A stretch of DNA of 5,860 nt from an uncultured Taibaiella sp. (GTDB lineage Bacteria; Bacteroidota; Bacteroidia; Chitinophagales; Chitinophagaceae): contig CALMXV010000477.1 in the NCBI GenBank assembly GCA_937871155.1, positions 1 through 5,860 of the forward strand, in the 5' to 3' direction. Below are positions 1-5,849 of this stretch, piece by piece (position 1 is the first letter of the stretch; each line of letters opens with the position of its first letter). The translations under genes and the position numbers were made by a program. The notes beneath the pieces are model-generated. The model had not been told where the DNA came from and searched no databases. It saw only the letters and a list, made by a program, of their open reading frames with translations.

Positions 1-652
1 CCCATAAGATATTGATGACCCACATGACTGCTTGATCCACTTTACCTCCATAATATCCGGCAATTGCACCTAGTATAATACCGATAGATAAAGACAATAA
101 AACCGTGACAATACCCACAGCAATGCTGACTCGGGCACCCACCAACAGTCGCGACAAGATATCTCTTCCATATCTATCTGTTCCTAAATAATAATATTGT
201 TGCCAGATGTTATGTTCAATTAAATATTGACGAAGCTCAAGATTATTAAAAGTACTTTTTGTTACTGGAAGTAATTCTTCATAAGAGAAGTATAAAGAAT
301 CTTGCAACCCTTCATCGATGTAATGTTGCACTCCGAGGCGTTCTTTTTCAAACCAATAATGATTGATGGGTATAAAATGAAATGACGAAGGAGTTCCCAT
401 GAACCATCTATACAGTTTACTAGATTGTTTCTCGACAATCTTTTTAGGCACCAGCAATACTGTATTGGAAAAGCCCGGTGGTTTCACACTATATTCTACA
501 ATCATTCGATTGGCATAAGGAGTATTGTCTGGAGCAAGTGGATAAGCAAAAACTGCTATTATCAATACTATTGCAATCGTCATCAGGGCAAAAACCGCAG
601 CCGGCTTAGCTAATAGCTTTCTTGATAATGAGGAAGATTTTTGAGCGTACAA
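1..652 (-). CDS. Oligopeptide/dipeptide ABC transporter permease, OppC/DppC-like (3' end outside window)
   Basis: Inner-membrane permease subunit of a peptide ABC importer; 217 residues are visible and the C-terminal part lies beyond position 1. From the TTG at 652, a basic N-terminus (RKLLAK) precedes a membrane segment at about residues 18-38. A long hydrophilic periplasmic stretch follows (about 39-155), then the family signature GTDRYGRDILSRLLVGAR at 157-174 and the next membrane segments (about 176-200). GTDxxGRD followed by SRLxxGAR is diagnostic of OppC/DppC-type permeases. The periplasmic stretch is much longer than the few dozen residues I recall for Escherichia coli OppC/DppC. There is no ATG: the frame is open from a TGA upstream and offers TTG at 652 or ATT at 679 and 676 as starts. 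The TTG is preceded by AAGAAAAAA, the ATT codons by AGAAAGGA, so the start is uncertain. It directly follows the M28 peptidase gene and is probably co-transcribed with it. Family call secure; substrate class inferred. Confidence 0.9.
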   Translation of the reverse strand, partial: MYAQKSSSLSRKLLAKPAAVFALMTIAIVLIIAVFAYPLAPDNTPYANRMIVEYSVKPPGFSNTVLLVPKKIVEKQSSKLYRWFMGTPSSFHFIPINHYWFEKERLGVQHYIDEGLQDSLYFSYEELLPVTKSTFNNLELRQYLIEHNIWQQYYYLGTDRYGRDILSRLLVGARVSIAVGIVTVLLSLSIGIILGAIAGYYGGKVDQAVMWVINILW

Positions 653-680
653 TTTTTTCTTGATTAGCTGTACAATAATA

Positions 681-2048
681 CTACAATCCTTTCTCTGAAA
701 TCAACCATACTAACTGTGTCATCACGATAGCTCCTAGTTTCAATTCTCGATGGTTTACTTTATCAAAGGTATCTGCAGCGGTATGATGATAGTCAAAATA
801 ACGTTGTGGATCAGGAAGCAACCCCATCAAAGGCACTCCTTGATGCAATAACGGAGAGATGTCTGCGCCACCTTCTTCTTGGTCAAAATCATAAACGCCA
901 TAAGGCAAAAACAACGGAGCATATTGTTTAATTACTTGTCGTTTCGAAGCATCCATCTCTGTACCCAGCCCTCTTGGAGAAAATCCACCTGCATCACTTT
1001 CTATAGCAAGGATATGTTTTTCATTATGGGCTTTAGCGCTATCAGCATAGGCTAAGCCACCTTTCAACCCATTTTCTTCATTCATAAATAAGACAACTCT
1101 TACTGTACGTTTGGGGCGAATGTTCAAAGACTTTAATGTTCGTATTACTTCTATAGATTGTGTAATACCTGCGCCATCATCATGGGCTCCTTCACCCACA
1201 TCCCAACTATCTAAATGCCCACCTACCAATACAATTTCTTCAGGTTTTTCACTACCCTTCAACTCGGCTATCACATTAGATGATAATTTCATTCCCTTCA
1301 TGGTACACTCGCTTTGCAATTGTGCCATCACCGTACCTTTCTCACATGCTTTTGCTAGTTTGTCTGCCGTTTTATTTCCAATAGCAACCGCTGGAATTTT
1401 TCGTACACTATCGGCATAGCGCATAGCGCCGGTATGCGGTTCGTCATCAGCCCCAGTAGATACAGAGCGAATGATAATGCCCACCGCACCTTTGTAGGAA
1501 GCTATATTAGGTGCTACGGTACGGTAACGAGCCGTTTGCCCATAGCCATTAAATGTATTGATAAGCTCTTGGGGAAATTCATTATTGAAGAAAACAATCT
1601 TTCCTTTCGCTTCATTTGCTGATAAATTTTTCAATGCTTCTGGACTTGACACCATTATTATTGGGGCTGATAAAAGTTTGCCTTTTGTGCCTTCTGAGTT
1701 GCCAAGCGAAAGTACTCGCACCTTTTCATAGGCTTGTTGCCCTGGGAATTTAATACTCAAACTTTCCTTACCTCGATGCCAAACGGGTACCATTACCGGT
1801 TGTAGCCATACCTTATCCGGATGTATAGCTTCCAATTTTTGTTTTGCCCATTGCACCGCTTGCTCCGCTTGAGGAGTACCGGAAAGACGATGCCCTATGG
1901 TTTGGCAGAGCTGCTCTAAATCTTTATAACAGTTACCATGTGCCCACACTTCGTTTGAAATAGCTCTAAACTGTAAAGAGTCTTGTTGCGCATTTACAGT
2001 GTTTGATATCAGCAACGAAAGTGTTACAGCTACTAAAAAAGATTTCAT
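681..2048 (-). CDS. Secreted M28-family metallopeptidase, carboxypeptidase Q-like
   Basis: Predicted exported di-zinc exopeptidase of 455 residues, close to human carboxypeptidase Q (about 470). A signal peptide with a hydrophobic core is expected to be cleaved after Ala20 (NTVNA|QQ). Residues about 125-225 fit the protease-associated insert usual in this family. The catalytic core is complete: H278 and D280 in GGHLDSWD, the bridging D290 in AHDDGAG, E324/E325 in NEEN (general base and zinc ligand), D352 in ESDAG, and H421/H422 in YHHTAADT. The stretch GGHLDSWDVGEG matches what I recall of carboxypeptidase Q, so the enzyme probably releases N-terminal residues from short peptides in the periplasm or outside the cell. 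The ATG at 2048 is chosen because it gives a well-formed signal peptide. No strong ribosome binding site is visible, and a TACATTTA box sits 4 bp upstream. The gene ends in TAG and the peptide permease follows within about 30 bp, suggesting coupled peptide trimming and uptake. Exact specificity is inferred. Confidence 0.95.
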   Translation of the reverse strand: MKSFLVAVTLSLLISNTVNAQQDSLQFRAISNEVWAHGNCYKDLEQLCQTIGHRLSGTPQAEQAVQWAKQKLEAIHPDKVWLQPVMVPVWHRGKESLSIKFPGQQAYEKVRVLSLGNSEGTKGKLLSAPIIMVSSPEALKNLSANEAKGKIVFFNNEFPQELINTFNGYGQTARYRTVAPNIASYKGAVGIIIRSVSTGADDEPHTGAMRYADSVRKIPAVAIGNKTADKLAKACEKGTVMAQLQSECTMKGMKLSSNVIAELKGSEKPEEIVLVGGHLDSWDVGEGAHDDGAGITQSIEVIRTLKSLNIRPKRTVRVVLFMNEENGLKGGLAYADSAKAHNEKHILAIESDAGGFSPRGLGTEMDASKRQVIKQYAPLFLPYGVYDFDQEEGGADISPLLHQGVPLMGLLPDPQRYFDYHHTAADTFDKVNHRELKLGAIVMTQLVWLISEKGL

Positions 2049-2052
2049 GGGA

Positions 2053-2060
2053 TAAATGTA
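2053..2060 (-). promoter_or_regulatory. Possible -7 box (TACATTTA) directly before the M28 peptidase gene
   Basis: On the minus strand TACATTTA matches the Bacteroidota -7 consensus TAnnTTTG at all but the last base and lies 4 bp before the ATG at 2048. If used, the transcript would be leaderless or nearly so. No TTG of the -33 type is visible at the right distance. An alternative is TAAACTTG at 2171-2178 (minus strand), also one mismatch, with TTG copies at 2200-2205 spaced 21 bp away, which would give a leader of roughly 120 bases. Confidence 0.3.
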
Positions 2061-2094
2061 ATGTTAGCTAGTGAAAATGTTGCAGTGGAAATAA

Positions 2095-2112
2095 GATATT
2101 AAACTAAATATC
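2095..2112. repeat. Inverted repeat GATATT-6-AATATC in the divergent intergenic region
   Basis: A perfect 6-bp inverted repeat with a 6-base spacer (AAACTA) lies between the peptidase gene and the divergently transcribed barrel gene. It could be an operator for either direction, but it is pure A/T apart from the outer G-C pair, and such repeats arise easily by chance in AT-rich DNA. Confidence 0.25.
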
Positions 2113-2213
2113 AATCTCCTCCTCTTACAATCAAATTCCAATTCAATCCCAGCTTTCAGAATAATAATTTCAAGTTTAACCCAACTACCTTATCGCTCGC
2201 AACAATTAAATAT

Positions 2214-2221
2214 TACATTTG
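2214..2221 (+). promoter_or_regulatory. Bacteroidota-type -7 box TACATTTG for the barrel gene
   Basis: Exact match to TAnnTTTG, 25 bp before the ATG at 2247, which would give a leader of around 20 bases. The -33 region shows no clear TTG (the sequence there is ACCTTATCGC), so the call rests on the -7 box and its position. Confidence 0.5.
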
Positions 2222-2246
2222 CGGTACTAGTAGTAGAATCCATTTT

Positions 2247-2795
2247 ATGTATAAATTTTTTGTTCCGCTTTGTCTATTGATTGGTAGTTATCAAACTGTA
2301 CATGCTCAAAACTATTATTCTACTTCAGAATATGGCATTTCTGTAGGTGCATCTCAATACTTTGGAGATTTGAATGATGAATATGGCTTTAAGTATATCC
2401 GTCCGGCAATAGGTGCATTTACACGCTACCACCTTACTCCATATATTTCCTTAAGAGGGTCTTTACTCTATTCGCATCTAGGCTATAGCGACCATCTCTC
2501 TTCCAATCCATATAATAGAAAACGTAACTTGAGTTTTCAGACGGATGTATATGAAGGCTCCATACAAGCAGAATTTAATTTTTTCAGGTATCATACAGGA
2601 GAAATCAATAGCCGATTTACTCCCTATTTAACGGGTGGTGTTGGGGCTTTTTATTATAACCCTTATGCGATTTACAACGACAAAAAATATTTCCTAAGAC
2701 CTTTAGGTACCGAAGGGCAGCAAGCCGGTATCAATGGTAGAAATTATTCTAAAGTCAGTTGGTGTTTCCCTATTGGTGCTGGTATTAAGTATTGA
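2247..2795 (+). CDS. N-terminal fragment of the interrupted outer-membrane barrel protein
   Basis: This is what is translated if the TGA at 2793-2795 acts as a normal stop: 182 residues holding the signal peptide (1-20) and roughly the first two thirds of the barrel, ending at GAGIKY. It lacks the last conserved strands (about 102 residues) and the C-terminal strand normally needed for recognition by the BAM outer-membrane assembly machinery, so a stable, inserted product is doubtful. The ATG at 2247 is supported by the signal peptide immediately after it and by an exact TACATTTG box 25 bp upstream. The distal part could only be made separately from TTG 2796 or ATG 2808, and it would then have no signal peptide; I see no convincing ribosome binding site for either. 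Confidence 0.6.
   Translation: MYKFFVPLCLLIGSYQTVHAQNYYSTSEYGISVGASQYFGDLNDEYGFKYIRPAIGAFTRYHLTPYISLRGSLLYSHLGYSDHLSSNPYNRKRNLSFQTDVYEGSIQAEFNFFRYHTGEINSRFTPYLTGGVGAFYYNPYAIYNDKKYFLRPLGTEGQQAGINGRNYSKVSWCFPIGAGIKY
2793..2795 (+). other. Internal in-frame TGA stop splitting the barrel gene
   Basis: The frame reads AAG TAT TGA TTG CGC CCG GGA ATG, so a lone TGA separates two conserved halves in the same phase. The surrounding protein sequence (PIGAGIKY before, LRPGMNLGIEIANR after) is continuous beta-barrel sequence with no sign of insertion or deletion. I see no obvious strong hairpin just downstream that would suggest programmed readthrough or selenocysteine insertion. Confidence 0.85.
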
Positions 2796-3128
2796 TTGCG
2801 CCCGGGAATGAACCTAGGTATTGAAATTGCTAACCGCCTTACACTCACGGATCATTTGGATGATGTAAGCACTTCCTATGTAGGTAGTGATAAATTTCCT
2901 ACAGACCCGATGAATCCTAATCCTGGTTATGTACTACAAGACCGATCTATTGAAATCGACCCCAACAATCCTTTAGGTAGGGCTGGCAAACAACGTGGCA
3001 ACTCTTCCACCAAAGACCAATACATGATGTTGCTGGTGAATATTTCCATCCAATTGAAAACGTATAAGTGCCCGGCATACATGAGCGATTTTCAAAATTT
3101 TTGATAAAATAGTTGTATAGATTAGACT

Positions 3129-3143
3129 TCTTAAACGTTAAGA
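3129..3143 (+). terminator. Weak hairpin after the barrel gene (TCTTAA-ACG-TTAAGA)
   Basis: A perfect 6-bp stem with a 3-base loop, 24 bp after the final stop codon of the barrel gene. The stem is AT-rich and no T-run follows, so it is a poor intrinsic terminator. It is recorded because it is the only hairpin I see in the 189-bp gap at 3105-3293. Confidence 0.2.
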
Positions 3144-3247
3144 CACCACCACTTGTTTTCATCTTTAATAAAAGACGTTTGAGTATCGTTTTCATGGTTT
3201 AAAAACTGTATAGTCTGTGCATATCTTCATTAAAAAATCTTCAATTT

Positions 3248-3271
3248 TATTTTTGTCGAATCTTATTTTTG
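3248..3271 (+). promoter_or_regulatory. Tandem -7 boxes (TATTTTTG twice) before the membrane protein/phosphorylase pair
   Basis: Two identical exact matches to TAnnTTTG occur at 3248-3255 and 3264-3271, 16 bp apart. The nearer one ends 22 bp before the ATG at 3294, a normal distance for a short leader. No clear -33 TTG is seen for either. T-rich DNA makes TATTTTTG common, so one of the two may be incidental. They probably drive the two-gene unit ending with the purine nucleoside phosphorylase. Confidence 0.5.
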
Positions 3272-3293
3272 TAAGGAAATAGAAACTGTAGCT

Positions 3294-3875
3294 ATGATAT
3301 CAAGTGCCCTATACCAAGACTTAGTAAACGACTTCAAGAAACAAAATGAACTGATAGACGATCAAGTTGCCACCTTTGAACCTATCACCCAATCTTTACG
3401 CATGCCGGCTGCGCATCGTTTGCTGAACAAAGGCTTTATCATGTTGCTCGAATTGCTTAGCTACCTCATTTTTTTAAGTTCTATTGCTTTTGTAGTAATG
3501 CAAAAACATTTAGTGCCTTTCTACATTGTCAATACTCTTCAAGAAAGAGGGAATGAAAGTGGTTTTTCTACAAACGATGTGACGATTCTTAATTGGAGTA
3601 TCTCCGGAATGGCATTAATCATTGGCATATTATTTTTTATCATTGCTAGATTACTTCGAAAAATCCGATTAAAAAATTCAGTGCTTCATACTATCAATAA
3701 AAACATTCGCATCTTAGTAGCTCAACATTTACAACGTAAAGCAGTGATAGAAACCATCGAGAAACGACACTTTACTGAATTACCTACATTAACTGAAGAA
3801 AAAATAGCCGTACTTCCTACAGCTACTCAAGAAACTATAGCTGCTAATCCATTACATAATGAGTCTTTACAATAA
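3294..3875 (+). CDS. Two-helix membrane protein of unknown function
   Basis: A protein of 193 residues that I do not recognise. A hydrophilic N-terminal segment (about 1-47) is followed by a membrane helix at about 48-69, a loop of about 30 residues containing NESGFSTND, a second helix at about 102-122, and a basic segment (RKIRLKNS) leading into a charged, probably helical tail. The tail ends in a low-complexity stretch rich in Thr, Ala, Pro and Glu (about 161-193). The cluster of Arg/Lys after helix 2 suggests that both ends are cytoplasmic. There is no signal peptide. The start follows two -7 boxes. The last 17 bp overlap the start of the phosphorylase gene in another frame, so the two are probably translated together, though nothing in the sequence shows a functional link to purine metabolism. 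Confidence 0.8.
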   Translation: MISSALYQDLVNDFKKQNELIDDQVATFEPITQSLRMPAAHRLLNKGFIMLLELLSYLIFLSSIAFVVMQKHLVPFYIVNTLQERGNESGFSTNDVTILNWSISGMALIIGILFFIIARLLRKIRLKNSVLHTINKNIRILVAQHLQRKAVIETIEKRHFTELPTLTEEKIAVLPTATQETIAANPLHNESLQ

Positions 3876-4677
3876 AATTCAAGAAACCGTTTCATTTATT
3901 AAAAGCCAAATTACTACTACACCTACTACGGGAATCGTACTAGGCAGTGGTCTTGGAGGATTGATAGATGCTGTAACCATTACTTCCGAAATTCCCTACC
4001 ATCAAATTCCTAACTTTCCGATATCCACGGTCGAAGGACATGCAGGCAAATTAGTGTTTGGTACTCTCGGCAATCAGCAAGTGGTGTTGATGGCTGGTCG
4101 CTTTCATTATTATGAAGGCTATAGCATGGAAGAGGTTACGTTTCCAATACGTGTAATGAAGGGATTGGGTGTAGAGACTGTTATACTTTCCAATGCTGCC
4201 GGAGGAATGAATGAAGCGTATAAAGTAGGTGATATTGTGATAATCAAAGACTGTATCAATCTGTTCCCTGAACATCCTTTACGTGGCAAAAACGATGAGC
4301 GTTTAGGAGTACGTTTTCTGGATATGAGCGAACCCTTCGATCTACAATTGATTGCCAAAGCACGGCAAATAGCTACCGACCATCAAATAAAAGTTCATAC
4401 TGGTGTCTATGTAGGGCTTCAAGGGCCTACATTTGAAACCAGAGCAGAATATAAATGGCTACACATTATTGGTGGTGATGTGGTAGGCATGAGCACGGTA
4501 CCAGAAGTAATCGTAGCAAGGCATGGTGGTATGAAAGTCTTTGCTGCTAGTATTGTTACCGACTTAGGTATCCGCGATGAATTGAATACCATTACCCATG
4601 AAGAAGTATTAGAAGCCGCTAATAAAGCAGCACCTTTATTAGCCACTTTAGTAACGGCTTTAGTAGCTTCTTCGTAA
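3859..4677 (+). CDS. Purine nucleoside phosphorylase, family I (PNP/PunA type)
   Basis: Cytoplasmic purine-salvage enzyme that cleaves purine nucleosides with phosphate to free base and ribose-1-phosphate. The 272-residue length fits the trimeric family (about 270-290). Aligned by eye to mammalian PNP, the phosphate site is present: S30 in GSGLGG, R81, H83 and Y85 in GRFHYYEGY, S212 in GMSTVPE, and the SNAAGG motif at 111-116. The base site has E193 (GPTFET; human E201), M211 (human M219) and H247 (human H257). Human N243, which contacts the purine 6-position, is replaced by D235 in IVTD. Asp there may widen specificity toward 6-amino purines, but that is inference. Start ATG 3859 lies inside the preceding gene with no clear ribosome binding site, so translational coupling is likely. 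The gene ends 18 bp from a convergent gene with no visible terminator. It differs from the hexameric DeoD type. The family call is very secure. Confidence 0.96.
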   Translation: MSLYNKIQETVSFIKSQITTTPTTGIVLGSGLGGLIDAVTITSEIPYHQIPNFPISTVEGHAGKLVFGTLGNQQVVLMAGRFHYYEGYSMEEVTFPIRVMKGLGVETVILSNAAGGMNEAYKVGDIVIIKDCINLFPEHPLRGKNDERLGVRFLDMSEPFDLQLIAKARQIATDHQIKVHTGVYVGLQGPTFETRAEYKWLHIIGGDVVGMSTVPEVIVARHGGMKVFAASIVTDLGIRDELNTITHEEVLEAANKAAPLLATLVTALVASS

Positions 4678-4695
4678 AGAATAGAAAATTACCGT

Positions 4696-5226
4696 TTATT
4701 GAGTAGTCAATGAGGATTTAAAGCTCACTCTGGAAGCCAACCAACTCTCTTTAAGCGGCACCAACCATTGGTTTAATAATTCCTTTTTAGTATTTACAAT
4801 AGCATTGTTGAAGATCAGCGTATTTTCTGTGATATGGTTGTTGTCTAACGCGTATTGGATTTGTGTGAAAGGAAGCATTTCAGCTTTTTCATTTTTAAGG
4901 AAGGTAATCATCAATCGGTCAAAGAAATTGACACTGTATTGACGTTCTAAACTTTTTATCATACGCATCATTCCATCGGTACTACAACCACCAATTTGTG
5001 TTTGTTTTTCATCAGCCAGTACTACAATAAACTGACCATATACCAATTTTGCCCATCCTTTTACCGGGTCACCGTGAGACACCCATTGGGTATAAAATTG
5101 ATAAAGTTGTTCGTTAATTTCTGTTTGTTCTTTTTCTATAAAAGCTCTACTGCCTTGAAAAATCCAGACTTTTGAATTGTCTGCAAAATCTTGAGGTAAG
5201 GCTGCCACTAATGAATCAATTTGCAT
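4696..5226 (-). CDS. Small soluble Bacteroidota protein, often labelled 'ABC transporter ATPase'; function unknown
   Basis: From the ATG at 5226 the protein has 176 residues, with no signal peptide or membrane segment. It resembles a conserved Bacteroidota family of about 160 residues, recognised by KVWIFQGSRAF (19-29), the Q-WVSHG stretch (47-52), GGCSTDG (79-85, with Cys81), FFDR (101-104) and a C-terminal PLKESWLASR. From memory, members are often annotated 'ABC transporter ATPase', but there is no Walker A loop, ABC signature or Walker B here, so that label is unsupported. The frame is open to an upstream ATG at 5295, but that start would overlap the preceding gene by 55 bp and add a non-family N-terminus. 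The 5226 start leaves a 14-bp gap, and AAGG overlapping the upstream TAA sits 12 bp before it. It is probably translated as the second gene of a pair. No function is proposed. Confidence 0.8.
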   Translation of the reverse strand: MQIDSLVAALPQDFADNSKVWIFQGSRAFIEKEQTEINEQLYQFYTQWVSHGDPVKGWAKLVYGQFIVVLADEKQTQIGGCSTDGMMRMIKSLERQYSVNFFDRLMITFLKNEKAEMLPFTQIQYALDNNHITENTLIFNNAIVNTKKELLNQWLVPLKESWLASRVSFKSSLTTQ

Positions 5227-5230
5227 GGCG

Positions 5231-5238
5231 CAAAGATA
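5231..5238 (-). promoter_or_regulatory. -7-like box TATCTTTG immediately before the small soluble protein gene
   Basis: Exact TAnnTTTG match on the minus strand, ending 4 bp before the ATG at 5226 and starting 2 bp after the stop codon of the upstream gene. It could give an internal, nearly leaderless transcript. No -33 TTG is visible at the expected distance, where the sequence is an A-rich run. Its presence also supports 5226 rather than 5295 as the true start. Confidence 0.4.
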
Positions 5239-5240
5239 CC

Positions 5241-5849
5241 TTAGATTTTTTTTTGAAGAGAAGTGATATTTGTCAGCGACTGTTGGGTAAGCCATTGGTT
5301 CAATTCTTTTATCATGGCTTGATGATGCGTAGCACGAATAACAAGACGGAAACGGTTTCTACTGCTTGTAAAATGGCTATTGATTAGGAAGCGATGGTCT
5401 TCTACAATAAAAATAAGCACCTCACGTTCCTCGCCACTCGTAGCAATATTTCTGCTGATGATTTGAAAAATTTCTGGTGCTTCAGGATGTCGAAAAGTGA
5501 CTAATTGTTTTTCTTTAAGAAAATTTGCTAGCAAACTCATATTGCCCGCTAAAGAAGTAGGGCTTTTCACTTCAAAGAAATGCAGAATATTCCAATAGCG
5601 AACCAGTGATATAAAAGAGGGGATGCCTAAGATGATACAAGCAAGTAAAAAAAGGGTCTTTGTATTGGTGCTAAACATACCGATATACATAAGACGAGAA
5701 ACAAATAGCACTAAAATACCGGAAGACAACAATGGCATCAAGGTCATTCGCTTTATGGGATAGCGTAATGTTCTTTTAATGAAACTCAAGTCATTTAAGA
5801 TACTGTTGTTCCAATTGGCATGCTGTTGGTCTTCCGGTAGGGATTTCAT
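5241..5849 (-). CDS. Membrane protein with two N-terminal helices and a soluble C-terminal half; unknown function
   Basis: A protein of 202 residues that I do not recognise. A hydrophilic start (MKSLPEDQQH) leads to a basic stretch RTLRYPIKR (26-34), a membrane helix at about 36-58, a short turn (FSTNTK), and a second helix at about 64-84. The remaining 118 residues are soluble, with EVLIFIVEDHRFLINSHF (143-160) looking like two beta strands, followed by a basic segment (SSRNRFRLVIR) and a C-terminal helix (KELNQWLTQQ). The positive-inside pattern puts both ends in the cytoplasm. The ATG at 5849 is the first start in view; only 11 bases remain upstream and contain no in-frame stop, so a longer N-terminus outside the window cannot be excluded. 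The gene ends 14 bp before the small GGCSTDG protein, and the pair is probably co-transcribed. Confidence 0.75.
   Translation of the reverse strand: MKSLPEDQQHANWNNSILNDLSFIKRTLRYPIKRMTLMPLLSSGILVLFVSRLMYIGMFSTNTKTLFLLACIILGIPSFISLVRYWNILHFFEVKSPTSLAGNMSLLANFLKEKQLVTFRHPEAPEIFQIISRNIATSGEEREVLIFIVEDHRFLINSHFTSSRNRFRLVIRATHHQAMIKELNQWLTQQSLTNITSLQKKI

Larger units (their letters stand above)
2247..3104 (+). pseudogene. DUF6089-like outer-membrane beta-barrel gene interrupted by one in-frame TGA
   Basis: Read through the TGA at 2793-2795, this frame encodes about 285 residues, a usual size for Bacteroidota DUF6089-type barrels. It starts with a signal peptide cleaved near Ala20 (VHA|QN), followed by YSTSEYGISVGASQYFGDLN, which resembles the opening strands of that family. 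Alternating aromatic and small residues suit amphipathic beta strands. The part after the stop (NLGIEIANRLTLTDHLDDVS, then GRAGKQRGNSS, then the final strand) also reads as family sequence with no frameshift, so the two halves are one gene split by a point change. The codon before the stop is TAT (Tyr). TGA is one substitution from TGG, CGA or AGA; Trp or Arg would fit there. The real end is TGA followed at once by TAA. Recent nonsense mutation, sequencing error and readthrough cannot be told apart here. Neighbouring genes use TGG for Trp, so a changed genetic code is unlikely. The protein's molecular role is not established. Confidence 0.8.

Noticed and set aside
425..613. Plus-strand open frame of 62 codons in the permease region
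   Set aside because: Antisense to the permease, whose translation is clear from its GTDRYGRD motif and membrane segments.
1111..1622. Open plus-strand frames inside the peptidase gene
   Set aside because: They lie antisense to a complete, motif-rich enzyme and encode no recognisable protein.
2793..2900. Selenocysteine insertion at the internal TGA
   Set aside because: No strong stem-loop is visible just after the TGA, and beta-barrel proteins of this kind are not known selenoproteins.
2247..3104. TGA read as tryptophan (alternative genetic code)
   Set aside because: Other genes here encode Trp with TGG, and no other internal TGA is needed to keep a gene open. The barrel gene's own natural end is also TGA.
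2947..3195. Minus-strand open frame of 82 codons across the end of the barrel gene
   Set aside because: Most of it is antisense to conserved barrel sequence, and its product is not recognisable.
3105..3293. Possible small RNA or gene remnant in the intergenic gap
   Set aside because: Only AT-rich sequence, one weak hairpin and promoter-like boxes are visible; no coding or structured RNA signal is convincing.
4051..4646. Open minus-strand frames inside the phosphorylase gene
   Set aside because: They are antisense to a well-conserved enzyme, and their translations show no family features.
5227..5295. Longer N-terminus of the small soluble protein from ATG 5295
   Set aside because: It would overlap the upstream gene by 55 bp and add sequence that does not look like the family; family-like sequence begins just after the ATG at 5226.
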